NCBI GenBank assembly: GCA_022565395.1
Contig: JAIUMV010000034.1
Span: 1-37,770, forward strand
DNA: 37,770 nucleotides
Direction: 5' to 3'
DNA from: Marinobacter sp.
Lineage (GTDB): Bacteria > Pseudomonadota > Gammaproteobacteria > Pseudomonadales > Oleiphilaceae
Shown here: piece by piece, positions 30,613-37,770 of the stretch
Position numbering within the stretch: the first letter of the stretch is position 1
Layout of the letters: each line of letters begins with the position of its first letter
Program-made: the position numbers and the translations under genes
Notes under the pieces: model-generated
Database searches by the model: none
What the model saw: only the letters and a program-made list of their open reading frames with translations
What the model was told of the DNA's origin: nothing

Positions 30613-32580
30613 CTAGCCCACCGGCGCGATGCTGTCTGGCACCACGCGCCCCTCAAAACGGGCAACGATAGCCTGCACATGGGGATCATTGGCGATAGCC
30701 GCTTCGGCGGCCTGCTGCCGGGCAATACGCTGGCGCTCTTCCCAAGCGGCGGGGGTTTCGTCCCCCGCATCACCTTCCATCACCTCAAGTTTTACGCCCT
30801 GCCCAAACTGTGAGACCAGCGCATCCAGAATTTTCTCCCGATGGCGTTCATTCAGCAGCCGGGCATGGCCGCTATCCAGCGTGAGAATACAACGCTGGCC
30901 TTGCTGGCTCAGGCTTGCCTGGCTGGCGAGACTGCCGGGCATACCCATCAAGCCCAGGGAGCGGAAATCCCGGGGCCAGTAGAAGGTGCCGTCGGCCACC
31001 GGTGCCTGGGGATAACCTGCTGGCTCCGCAATGCTCGCCACTGGCTGGGTCTGTGGCAAATCCGCCTCCAGGGCAAACCCGGACGGTTCAGTCGTCTCGC
31101 CAGGCTCGATGTTGTCCAACGGCGTTTGCTGTTCCGCAACAGCCTCAACAGGGACCGCGACTTCGTTCGTTGACGGGGGCTCTGCCGTGGCGTCGTCCGG
31201 CACTGCCTCCACCACCCAAGGGGGTACATCATCCACAGGCGCGGGCGTAGGCTGCTTGGCAACCTCGGGCTGCGGCGTGGCTGGGACCACAGGACTCGCC
31301 TGGGCGGTAACTACCGTGGCAGCCACATGACCGTGATTGACGTCTGCCTCGACCGTAATCTCGGCCGGCTCGGACGCTGTGGGGGCCACGGTGGTATCGG
31401 TTTGTACAGGCGCTGCTGTGGACGCAGGCTCAGGTTCAGGGTCCTGTGGCAGTGCCGCTGAACCCCCACCCGCCGCAACCGGTGCCGGTCGCTCAGCACC
31501 CGGCCGGAAGGCCAGCATTCGCAACAGGGCCATCTCAAAGCCCATGCGTGCATCCGGGGTAATCGCGAGGTCTTTACGCCCCATCAGGGCGGTCTGGTAG
31601 AAAAGCTGGGCGTCTTCGGCGCTGAGGCGTTTGGCCAGCTGCTGCACCTGTGCCGCATCACCCCTGGCATTATCCGTGCTGCCCGGCACCACCTGCTCCA
31701 GAGTAACCCGGTGGAACAGGGAGAGCATATCCGTGAGTATGGCGCTGTAGTCTGGTGAAAAGGCAGCAATACGCTCAATTTCCGCCAGCAACCTGGGGCC
31801 GTCGTTCTGAGTCAGGGCGTCAACCAGCTGTACGATGTCCCGCTGATCGATAGTGCCCAGCATGGCGCTGACGTCACTCGCTGCCAGCCGTTGGTTGCCG
31901 AAAGCAATGGCTTGATCGGTGAGGCTAAGCGCATCCCGCATACTGCCATCCGCAGCCCGGGCCAGGGACCAGAGCGCATCGTCCTCAAACGGGATGCTCT
32001 CCTCCGTCAAGACATGGCGGAGGTGCCCTGCCACATGCTCTGGTGTCATGCGTTTCAGGTTGAACTGCAAACAGCGAGATAGAATGGTGACCGGCAGTTT
32101 CTGCGGATCGGTTGTCGCCAGCAGGAACTTAACATGCTCGGGCGGTTCCTCCAGGGTTTTCAACAGGGCGTTGAAACTGGAGTTGGAGAGCATGTGCACT
32201 TCATCGATCAGGTAGATTTTGAAGCGGCCGCGGGTGGGCGAGTACTGGACGTTATCCAGCAGCTCGCGCATGTCTTCCACTTTGGTGCGGGAGGCCGCAT
32301 CGATTTCGATCAGGTCAACAAAACGCCCTTCCAGCACTTCACGGCAGCTGTCACAAACACCACAGGGCGTGGCGGTTACTCCGGTTTCACAGTTAAGACA
32401 GCGCGCCAAAAGACGGCCAATAGTGGTTTTACCCACACCACGGGTACCGGTGAACAGATAGGCGTGATGAAGGCGCTGGTTTTCAAGAGCGTGTACCAAT
32501 GCCTTGAGCACGTGCTCCTGGCCAACCATGTCCTGGAAGGTTTTGGGGCGCCATTTTCTGGCTAATACCTGATAGCTCAT
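30613..32580 (-). CDS. dnaX: DNA polymerase III subunits gamma/tau
   Basis: The clamp-loader ATPase of 655 residues (E. coli tau 643). Walker A GTRGVGKTT (45-53), a zinc module (Cys64, 73, 76, 79), Walker B LIDEVH (124-129), SRC sensor region and domain III are visible. A Pro/Ala/Val/Glu-rich linker (about 365-520) and the C-terminal tau region binding DnaB and polymerase follow. The A AAA AAG slippery heptamer that makes gamma in E. coli is not found anywhere in this gene, so a frameshifted gamma product is not supported. The upstream neighbour is ffs. Confidence 0.95.
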   Translation of the reverse strand: MSYQVLARKWRPKTFQDMVGQEHVLKALVHALENQRLHHAYLFTGTRGVGKTTIGRLLARCLNCETGVTATPCGVCDSCREVLEGRFVDLIEIDAASRTKVEDMRELLDNVQYSPTRGRFKIYLIDEVHMLSNSSFNALLKTLEEPPEHVKFLLATTDPQKLPVTILSRCLQFNLKRMTPEHVAGHLRHVLTEESIPFEDDALWSLARAADGSMRDALSLTDQAIAFGNQRLAASDVSAMLGTIDQRDIVQLVDALTQNDGPRLLAEIERIAAFSPDYSAILTDMLSLFHRVTLEQVVPGSTDNARGDAAQVQQLAKRLSAEDAQLFYQTALMGRKDLAITPDARMGFEMALLRMLAFRPGAERPAPVAAGGGSAALPQDPEPEPASTAAPVQTDTTVAPTASEPAEITVEADVNHGHVAATVVTAQASPVVPATPQPEVAKQPTPAPVDDVPPWVVEAVPDDATAEPPSTNEVAVPVEAVAEQQTPLDNIEPGETTEPSGFALEADLPQTQPVASIAEPAGYPQAPVADGTFYWPRDFRSLGLMGMPGSLASQASLSQQGQRCILTLDSGHARLLNERHREKILDALVSQFGQGVKLEVMEGDAGDETPAAWEERQRIARQQAAEAAIANDPHVQAIVARFEGRVVPDSIAPVG

Positions 32581-32719
32581 GGGCCGCTATGTATCCATCA
32601 ATGGGGGCAATTTGTTGTGGAGGTAACCATAGCATGGTCAGGGGCATTGCAGAAGCTCATCGCGCCTGCAGCCTCGGTGTGTTAGAGGCCGTTAAACAGG
32701 GAAACAAAGAGCTGAAATG

Positions 32720-32833
32720 GGGGGTGGCCCCACCAGCAACACTCCGGCACCCAAATCCACCGCTGCGGCTGCTCCCTTCCGGGCCTGACCGGGTTCACGG
32801 TTTCTTGTTGCGGAGGCACCGGCAGGGCCACCA
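32720..32833 (-). ncRNA. ffs: Signal recognition particle RNA (4.5S)
   Basis: The minus strand carries the conserved Ffh-binding segment: GGTCAGGCCCGGAAGGGAGCAGCC-like sequence around 32768-32793, with the GGAA tetraloop in CCGGAAGG. The ends pair, GGTGGCCC (32825-32832) with GGGCCACC (32723-32730), giving a single long hairpin of about 114 nt. It lies about 140 bases upstream of dnaX on the same strand, as commonly seen. The remaining bases of the 32581-32888 gap show no gene; a TAATAT at about 32868 may belong to its promoter. Confidence 0.93.
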
Positions 32834-32888
32834 TAACGTTCCGGATTTCCTCCGAAAGCGGCGGCATATTAACAGGCTCATCAAACCA

Positions 32889-33590
32889 TTACAACGGCAG
32901 CGGCACTTCATCCTGGCGGAACCAGCAGGCAATGCTCAATCGCACGGCGCTGGCCGGCAGTACTTCATGGGGTACTTCTTCACTCAGAAACAGGGCCATG
33001 GTGCCAGCGGTGGGTGACAGGCAGGTCAGTGCCTGTTCTGGCTGATGCCGGTCATAGATTACAAGTTCACCGCCCTGGTCTTGCTGCCAGCCGGGATTGA
33101 GGTAGATCACCACACTGATAACACGGGATGCCCGCCCTCGAAAGCTGTCGATATGACAGCGGTAAAAATCTCCCGGCTCATAGACCGCGTAATGCGCCTC
33201 AAAGCGCCGCAGACCGACATACAGGTGATAATTCAACGACTGCCTGAGAGCCTCCAGCCAGGAGAACAAAGCAACCTGTGTCGCGGAATTACCTTCGAGC
33301 CAGGCAATCTGGTCACGCCGGATGCCGCGGTCAAGGATCAGCTCTGTGCCACGCCCCACCCCTGCGCGTTGCATGGCATCCGCTTCCCGCAGGCGCAGCG
33401 CCTCATCCCGCAAGGCCGCTAACAACTCATCCCCCAGTGCCTGACGAGCGTCCACAACCGTCCAGCCCTGGCTTGCCAGATCTTCACACAGACGGTCCAC
33501 CTGTTCCGCGGTCAGGGGCTCCGCCGTGCGGGGCGCAGCGAGAACCGCCTCCTCAGGCTCAACCACCAGCCCGGTTACTTTGAGATCCAT
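32889..33590 (-). CDS. 2-oxoglutarate/Fe(II)-dependent oxygenase
   Basis: The 233-residue protein has a jelly-roll dioxygenase domain in its second half. The iron ligands are in YRCHIDSF (HxD) and VPHEVLPA (distal His), and the Arg for 2-oxoglutarate is in SAVRLSIACWF. It looks like prolyl-4-hydroxylase/SM-20-type enzymes; the substrate, protein or small molecule, cannot be told. Residues 1-90 are a helical extension. The ATG at 33590 follows GAGGACGAG. It is divergent from the acyltransferase gene and upstream of ffs. Confidence 0.87.
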   Translation of the reverse strand: MDLKVTGLVVEPEEAVLAAPRTAEPLTAEQVDRLCEDLASQGWTVVDARQALGDELLAALRDEALRLREADAMQRAGVGRGTELILDRGIRRDQIAWLEGNSATQVALFSWLEALRQSLNYHLYVGLRRFEAHYAVYEPGDFYRCHIDSFRGRASRVISVVIYLNPGWQQDQGGELVIYDRHQPEQALTCLSPTAGTMALFLSEEVPHEVLPASAVRLSIACWFRQDEVPLPL

Positions 33591-33640
33591 ACTCGTCCTC
33601 TATAACTCAACAAGGGGAAGCTATTGAACAGGTCCCTCGC

Positions 33641-33646
33641 TATAAT
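33641..33646 (+). promoter_or_regulatory. Candidate -10 box for the acyltransferase gene run
   Basis: A consensus TATAAT lies in the 130-bp divergent gap, 75 bases before the acyltransferase start. No good -35 stands 16-18 bases upstream (a TTGAAC is only 11 bases away), so the promoter call is tentative. Confidence 0.35.
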
Positions 33647-33720
33647 CCGGTGTTGTACGCAGCTCCTGGCACATACCAGGCTGCCGACGTTGCTGTTGCA
33701 TAACAACCAGGACACAACAA

Positions 33721-34536
33721 ATGAGCATAACGTCATATCTGAGGGACCTGATTGTCCCGAAGTCTCTGGAAGAACAGATAGCCCGGGTGGACAAACCGAT
33801 CGGTTCTCTGGGCTATGACCCATGGGGTTATAACAACGAAACCATCAAATTCGGATTTTCGCTGGTAAAGCCCCTGTATGAGAAGTACTTTCGCGTTACC
33901 GCGCAGGGCGTAGAGCATGTTCCCGCGGAAGGCCCGGTGCTGATCGTTGCCAATCACAGTGGCCAGCTTCCTATTGACGGCGTGCTGATAGGCTATGCCC
34001 TCGCCTCACGGGCCGAACGTCCACGTATTCCACGCGCCATGATTGAACGGTTTTTCCCCACCGTGCCCTACCTGGGCAACCTGCTGAATCAGGTGGGTGC
34101 GGTATTGGGCGACCCGGTCAACTGCGCAAAAATGCTGGCAAATGGCGAAGCCATTATCGTGTTCCCAGAGGGCGTGAGGGGGTCTGGCAAACTCTACCAG
34201 GACCGCTATCAGCTCAAGCGCTTTGGCAACGGCTTTATGCACCTGGCCATGAAACATAAGGCGCCGATTATTCCGGTAGGGGTAGTGGGCTGTGAGGAAA
34301 CCATTCCCGCCATCGCCAACATCAAGCCCCTCGCCAAAGCCCTTGGCGTGCCTTATGCGCCGGTTGCCCTGCCCTTCGTGTTCCCTGCCAAGGTCCACCT
34401 GAATTTTGGTGAGCCCCTGTATTTTGATGATCAGGAGTTGCCCGAAGAACAGGTCACCGAACGGGTTGAACAGGTCAAAGCGGCTATTAGCCAGCTGATT
34501 GATAAAGGTCTCAGTGAAAGGAAAAGGCTGTTCTGA
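33721..34536 (+). CDS. PlsC-like lysophospholipid/glycerol acyltransferase
   Basis: The 271-residue protein has the acyltransferase motifs NHSGQLPIDG (His79, Asp86; an H-x6-D spacing seen in the NHxGxLPxD subfamily rather than the common H-x4-D) and IIVFPEGVRGSGK, with a later APIIPVGVVG. It should transfer acyl groups from acyl-CoA or acyl-ACP to a phosphorylated glycerol acceptor at the inner membrane; the acceptor is not certain. No signal peptide or clear membrane pass is seen. Its stop overlaps the start of the next gene (TGATG), so the pair is cotranslated. Confidence 0.88.
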   Translation: MSITSYLRDLIVPKSLEEQIARVDKPIGSLGYDPWGYNNETIKFGFSLVKPLYEKYFRVTAQGVEHVPAEGPVLIVANHSGQLPIDGVLIGYALASRAERPRIPRAMIERFFPTVPYLGNLLNQVGAVLGDPVNCAKMLANGEAIIVFPEGVRGSGKLYQDRYQLKRFGNGFMHLAMKHKAPIIPVGVVGCEETIPAIANIKPLAKALGVPYAPVALPFVFPAKVHLNFGEPLYFDDQELPEEQVTERVEQVKAAISQLIDKGLSERKRLF

Positions 34537-35480
34537 TGACTGGACACACACGCCCACATATTCTGATTACCGGTGCTGCCGGCGCCCTCGCCCAACAGGT
34601 TATCAATCGCCTGCGTGACACCTGCGACCTGGTCGCAGTGGATTTTCGTGAGCAGGTGGACCTGGGCGCGGATATTCCCAGCTACCGGATTGACTTCACC
34701 AAGCGGGTGTTTGAGGATTTGTTCCGCCGCTATGAATTTGACGGGGTGATCCATCTGGGCCGCATCATGTCCAGCCAGGGCACCCGGATGAGCCGTTACA
34801 ATGCCAACGTGCTCGGCACCCAGAAGCTACTGGACCTGGCCCATAAGTACGGTGTCAGTCGCGTGGTGGTGCTCTCCACCTACCACGTCTACGGCGCCAT
34901 GGCCTATAACCCGGCACTGATTGATGAGGACGCACCTCTCAAGGGGGCTGGTTTAAGCAGTGACCTGGTGGATTCCGTTGAACTGGAAAACCTGGCCACC
35001 ATCTACCTGTGGCGGTATCCTGATTTGAATATCGCTATTCTCCGCCCCTGCAATATCGTGGGCCCGGGGGTTCGTAACTCCATCAGCACCCTGCTGGAGA
35101 GCAAGCGCGCCCCGGTGCTGAGCGGTTTCTCCCCCATGATGCAGTTTATCCATATCGACGATATGGCCGATGCACTGGTGCTGGCGTACACCAATCAGGG
35201 TCACCGCGGCATCTATAATGTTGCACCTGCCGACTGGGTAGCCTACCAGCATGCCCTCAAGCTCGCTGGCTGCCGCCGCCTCCCGGTGCCATCCATACCA
35301 CCGGTACTGCCAAGAACCATTCTGTCATTGCTGAACCTGAGAAGCTTCCCCCCTTACCTGATGGATTTCTTCAAGTACCCGGTTGTCATTGACGGCCAAG
35401 CGTTCGCCCGTGACTTTGGCTTCAAGCCCAGGCGTCCACTTAAAGAAATTTTCAGGTATTATCGGGAGAGTAAAACCTGA
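34536..35480 (+). CDS. NAD-dependent epimerase/dehydratase-like (SDR) protein
   Basis: The 314-residue protein has an N-terminal Rossmann fold, ILITGAAGALAQQ (9-21), and conserved extended-SDR segments VIHLGRIMSS, NVLGTQKLLDLA, VVLSTYHVYG and LRPCNIVGPG. At the place of the catalytic YxxxK the sequence reads LVDSV (144-148), so both Tyr and Lys are missing; Tyr116 or Tyr119 is nearby but not equivalent. It may bind NAD(H) without classic epimerase chemistry. It overlaps the acyltransferase gene, which suggests a joint lipid or glycolipid task. PrsK begins 31 bases later. Confidence 0.83.
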   Translation: MTGHTRPHILITGAAGALAQQVINRLRDTCDLVAVDFREQVDLGADIPSYRIDFTKRVFEDLFRRYEFDGVIHLGRIMSSQGTRMSRYNANVLGTQKLLDLAHKYGVSRVVVLSTYHVYGAMAYNPALIDEDAPLKGAGLSSDLVDSVELENLATIYLWRYPDLNIAILRPCNIVGPGVRNSISTLLESKRAPVLSGFSPMMQFIHIDDMADALVLAYTNQGHRGIYNVAPADWVAYQHALKLAGCRRLPVPSIPPVLPRTILSLLNLRSFPPYLMDFFKYPVVIDGQAFARDFGFKPRRPLKEIFRYYRESKT

Positions 35481-35511
35481 ATCCTCTGAGTAGCACGGAA
35501 AGCACCACGCC

Positions 35512-37620
35512 ATGACAGACTTCAGTCTGCTCAGCTATGCCTCAACCACGGTAGCCTACACGCTGCTGGCGATACTGGTTGCCCAGAAATACCTGCGTCG
35601 CTATACCGACCGGGCCCTGCTTACCGCCAGCATACTGACCGCGACCTGGGCATTCGCCCTGGTCGCCCAGTCCCTGTGGGGCTATCCGGGTTTTCATATC
35701 CGCTACACACTTGAGTTGGTGCGGGATGCAGCTTGGATTGGCGTGCTGCTTGCGCTGATACGGGACGCCGGGCGCACCGGCATTATCTCGCCCCGACTGT
35801 TCCGGCTTGCGGGCATTGTGACTGTGGCACTGGTGGCCATTCTGCTCGGCAACAGCCTGCTGGATCACGTACTGGATGCCAGCCTGCTGGACGGTCGTAC
35901 CCGGGTGGTTGGTCAACTGATGCTGGCGCTGCTCGGCATCTGTCTGGTGGAACAGATCTGGCGCAATACCACATCCTTCCGCCGCTCCAGTATCAAGTAT
36001 CTGTGTATTGGCGTTGCCAGCCTGTTTGCCTTTGATTTTCTGATGTACGCCGACGCCCTGTTGTTCGGCAAGATTTCCGAATCCTTCTGGAGTGCGCGGG
36101 GCGGTATCAACGCTCTGATTGCCCCCCTGTTCGCCATCAGCATGATCAACACCCGCAAACAACCCGTTGACTTCCATATGTCCCGGGCCGCCGTGTTCCA
36201 TGCGGGCACACTGGTGTTTGCCGGGGTTTATCTGCTGTTTGTAGCGGCCGGCGGCTACTATGTACGTGCGCTGGGTGGCGAATGGGGGGAGGCACTGCAG
36301 GTTCTGGTGATGGCGGCGCTGCTGACCTTCCTGGCCATGCTGTTGACTTCGCGCCGGTTCCGCTCCCGGCTGATGATGTTTATCAGCCAGAACTTCTTTG
36401 ACTACAAATATGACTACCGCGACGAATGGCTGAAAATGACACAGATTTTCGCCAATCTGTCCGATGAACCACCGTTGCCGGAACGGGTCATCAGCATTCT
36501 GGCTAATCTGGTGGAAAGCCAACGAGGTCTGCTGTGGATCAGGGACGACCAGGACAACTACACGCTGCAATCAGCCATTGGCCTGAAACCGCCCCGCTTT
36601 ACTGTGATTGACAGCAATGCCGAGCTGGTGACCTTTTTTAATGAACGGGAGTGGATCATTGATCTGGCGGAGTACGCCAGCAATCCCGTCATGTACAACC
36701 TGATGGAAATCCCCGATGCCATTCAGGATGTACAGGACAGCTGGCTGATTATCCCCCTCTACCTGGGTAACGAGCTTTACGGTATCTGTGTCGTCGGTAG
36801 ACCCTATGCGAAAGTGGAGCTTAACTGGGAAAACTTTGACCTGATCCGGGTTGTGGCTCGCCAGAGCTGTAACGTCCTTGCCCAGGCCGAGGCTCAGGGC
36901 CGCCTGTCCCGCGCCATGCAGTTTGAAGCCGTGAACAAGGCGTCCGCCTTCATGGTTCACGACCTGAAAACCCTGATTGCCCAACTGACGCTGCTGGTGC
37001 GCAACGCCCCCAAACACCGACATAACCCGGCCTTTATTGATGACATGATACAAACCACCGAGCACGCGGTGCGCAAGATGTCCAACCTGGTGGAGCACAT
37101 CCGTAAACCCCAGGAGGACAGCGATGCACTGCAACCGGTGGATCTGTACCACATGCTGGAAATGCTGATGGACAACCATGCTCACAGCCAGCCGCAACCA
37201 CAGCTTGACCCCTCCAGCCCCCGTGCCACCGTATATGCTGATCCGGAGCAGCTCAGAACCATTCTCAGCCACCTGATCCAGAATGCCCTGGATGCCACGC
37301 CGCCGGACGGCGAGGTGCTGCTGACCATGAAAACCAGTAAAGACCACGTGGTACTGTTCATTCAGGATACCGGCTCGGGCATGACCGAGGAGTTTATCCG
37401 CATTCGCCTGTTCAAGCCGTTCGAGAGCACCAAAGGTCTTACAGGTATGGGCATCGGCGCCTATCAGGCCCGTGAGTACGTGAAGCAAATCGGCGGCTCA
37501 ATTGATGTCACCAGTGAGCCGGGGGTTGGCTCATGCTTCTCCATACGCTTCCCCCTCGCGGCTCCGGTCAGCAAGAGAAATGACGACGATAGTTTGACGG
37601 CCATCAAATCAGCCAGCTGA
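35512..37620 (+). CDS. prsK: PEP-CTERM-system sensor histidine kinase PrsK
   Basis: The 702-residue protein has about eight membrane segments in its first 280 residues, the FFDYKYDYRDEWLKM element typical of PrsK, a GAF-like domain (about 310-450), and a kinase core with His483 in FMVHDLKTLIAQL, Asn591 in LIQNALDATP and DTGSGM. PrsK/PrsR are linked to exosortase (XrtA)/PEP-CTERM protein sorting and exopolysaccharide gene sets. The ATG at 35512 was taken; the ribosome site is weak. The signal sensed is unknown. The response regulator follows after 87 bases. Confidence 0.9.
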   Translation: MTDFSLLSYASTTVAYTLLAILVAQKYLRRYTDRALLTASILTATWAFALVAQSLWGYPGFHIRYTLELVRDAAWIGVLLALIRDAGRTGIISPRLFRLAGIVTVALVAILLGNSLLDHVLDASLLDGRTRVVGQLMLALLGICLVEQIWRNTTSFRRSSIKYLCIGVASLFAFDFLMYADALLFGKISESFWSARGGINALIAPLFAISMINTRKQPVDFHMSRAAVFHAGTLVFAGVYLLFVAAGGYYVRALGGEWGEALQVLVMAALLTFLAMLLTSRRFRSRLMMFISQNFFDYKYDYRDEWLKMTQIFANLSDEPPLPERVISILANLVESQRGLLWIRDDQDNYTLQSAIGLKPPRFTVIDSNAELVTFFNEREWIIDLAEYASNPVMYNLMEIPDAIQDVQDSWLIIPLYLGNELYGICVVGRPYAKVELNWENFDLIRVVARQSCNVLAQAEAQGRLSRAMQFEAVNKASAFMVHDLKTLIAQLTLLVRNAPKHRHNPAFIDDMIQTTEHAVRKMSNLVEHIRKPQEDSDALQPVDLYHMLEMLMDNHAHSQPQPQLDPSSPRATVYADPEQLRTILSHLIQNALDATPPDGEVLLTMKTSKDHVVLFIQDTGSGMTEEFIRIRLFKPFESTKGLTGMGIGAYQAREYVKQIGGSIDVTSEPGVGSCFSIRFPLAAPVSKRNDDDSLTAIKSAS

Positions 37621-37707
37621 TTACATTGCAAAGTGTCAAAGAACAGTTAAGAATTCACATTATTGAACAGCTCATCCGTTCACGCCGAATAAAGGAATAG
37701 CTCTGTC

Positions 37708-37770
37708 GTGACTAAGCGCCTGCTGATTGTCGAAGATGACCCCGGATTGCAAAGCCAAATGCGCTGGTGC
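37708..37770 (+). CDS. prsR: Response regulator PrsR, 5' end only
   Basis: A GTG start at 37708, with AAGGA 11 bases upstream, opens MTKRLLIVEDDPGLQSQMRW to the window edge. This is the first strand and acidic pair of a receiver domain, and DDPGLQSQ-RWC is the pattern I know from PrsR. PrsR is a sigma54-type regulator in the family; the remaining domains lie outside. It should be the partner of the kinase just upstream. Confidence 0.82.
   Translation, partial: MTKRLLIVEDDPGLQSQMRWC

Noticed and set aside
32682-32867. 61-codon minus-strand frame over ffs
   Set aside because: It is fully explained by the SRP RNA sequence and has no homology or composition typical of a protein.

Overview
The window looks like a chromosome segment of a gammaproteobacterium, probably marine and Marinobacter-like. 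That guess rests on the gene content: gspA-gspB, a Pseudomonas PA3286-type ketoacyl synthase, a dnaX-ybaB-recR block with ffs beside it, ycgL/ycgN, and a PrsK/PrsR pair. It is an inference from remembered families, not a search result. Two very different regions meet near 6.25-6.65 kb.

Region A (1-6252) is an integron gene-cassette array. Nine complete cassettes, all with their genes on the minus strand, are separated by nine attC sites; a tenth cassette runs off the left edge. In eight of the nine cassettes the outer attC core box at the 3' end exactly matches the cassette's own 5' boundary, as expected for excisable circles; the ninth (Gly-rich) differs by one base. The cargo, from the attI end, is: a hypothetical protein; a cold-shock-domain/membrane/zinc-ribbon protein; a YkgJ-type Cys-cluster protein; a ParD/ParE-like toxin-antitoxin pair with its own promoter; a PIN/NYN-like nuclease; a membrane-anchored protein; a 53-residue Gly-rich protein; a second membrane-anchored protein; and a Lit-like (U49) metallopeptidase. 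Several stop codons are supplied by the attC core.

The boundary (6247-6657) has an attI-like simple site, then a sigma70-like promoter pointing away from the cassettes with a LexA-type box (CTGT-N8-ACAG) over its -10. This is the layout of an SOS-controlled integron-integrase promoter, but no integrase gene follows. The array therefore looks orphaned, at least within this window.

Region B (6658-37770) is dense, higher-GC housekeeping chromosome. The minus-strand run mlaA - patatin-like lipase - gspA - gspB - dinG has short gaps and TAATG overlaps. A hotdog thioesterase diverges from mlaA and converges on a FabH-like synthase, whose promoter carries a 19-bp palindrome. hrpA and fadD follow; fadD has a clear promoter and terminator. 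Two plus-strand genes (alpha/beta hydrolase, MaoC-like hydratase) end at a 10-bp-stem hairpin.

From 32.6 kb back to 22.9 kb lies one co-oriented block: dnaX, ybaB, recR, rnd, ycgL, ycgN, a small membrane protein, a VWA membrane protein with a very acidic tail, a MoxR ATPase and a CoxE-like VWA protein. ffs (SRP RNA) and a 2OG-Fe(II) oxygenase lie upstream of it. On the plus strand follow a PlsC-like acyltransferase, an unusual epimerase-like protein lacking the YxxxK pair, the sensor kinase PrsK and the start of PrsR, which suggests that a PEP-CTERM/exosortase polysaccharide locus begins beyond the right edge. Lipid metabolism and envelope upkeep recur through Region B.
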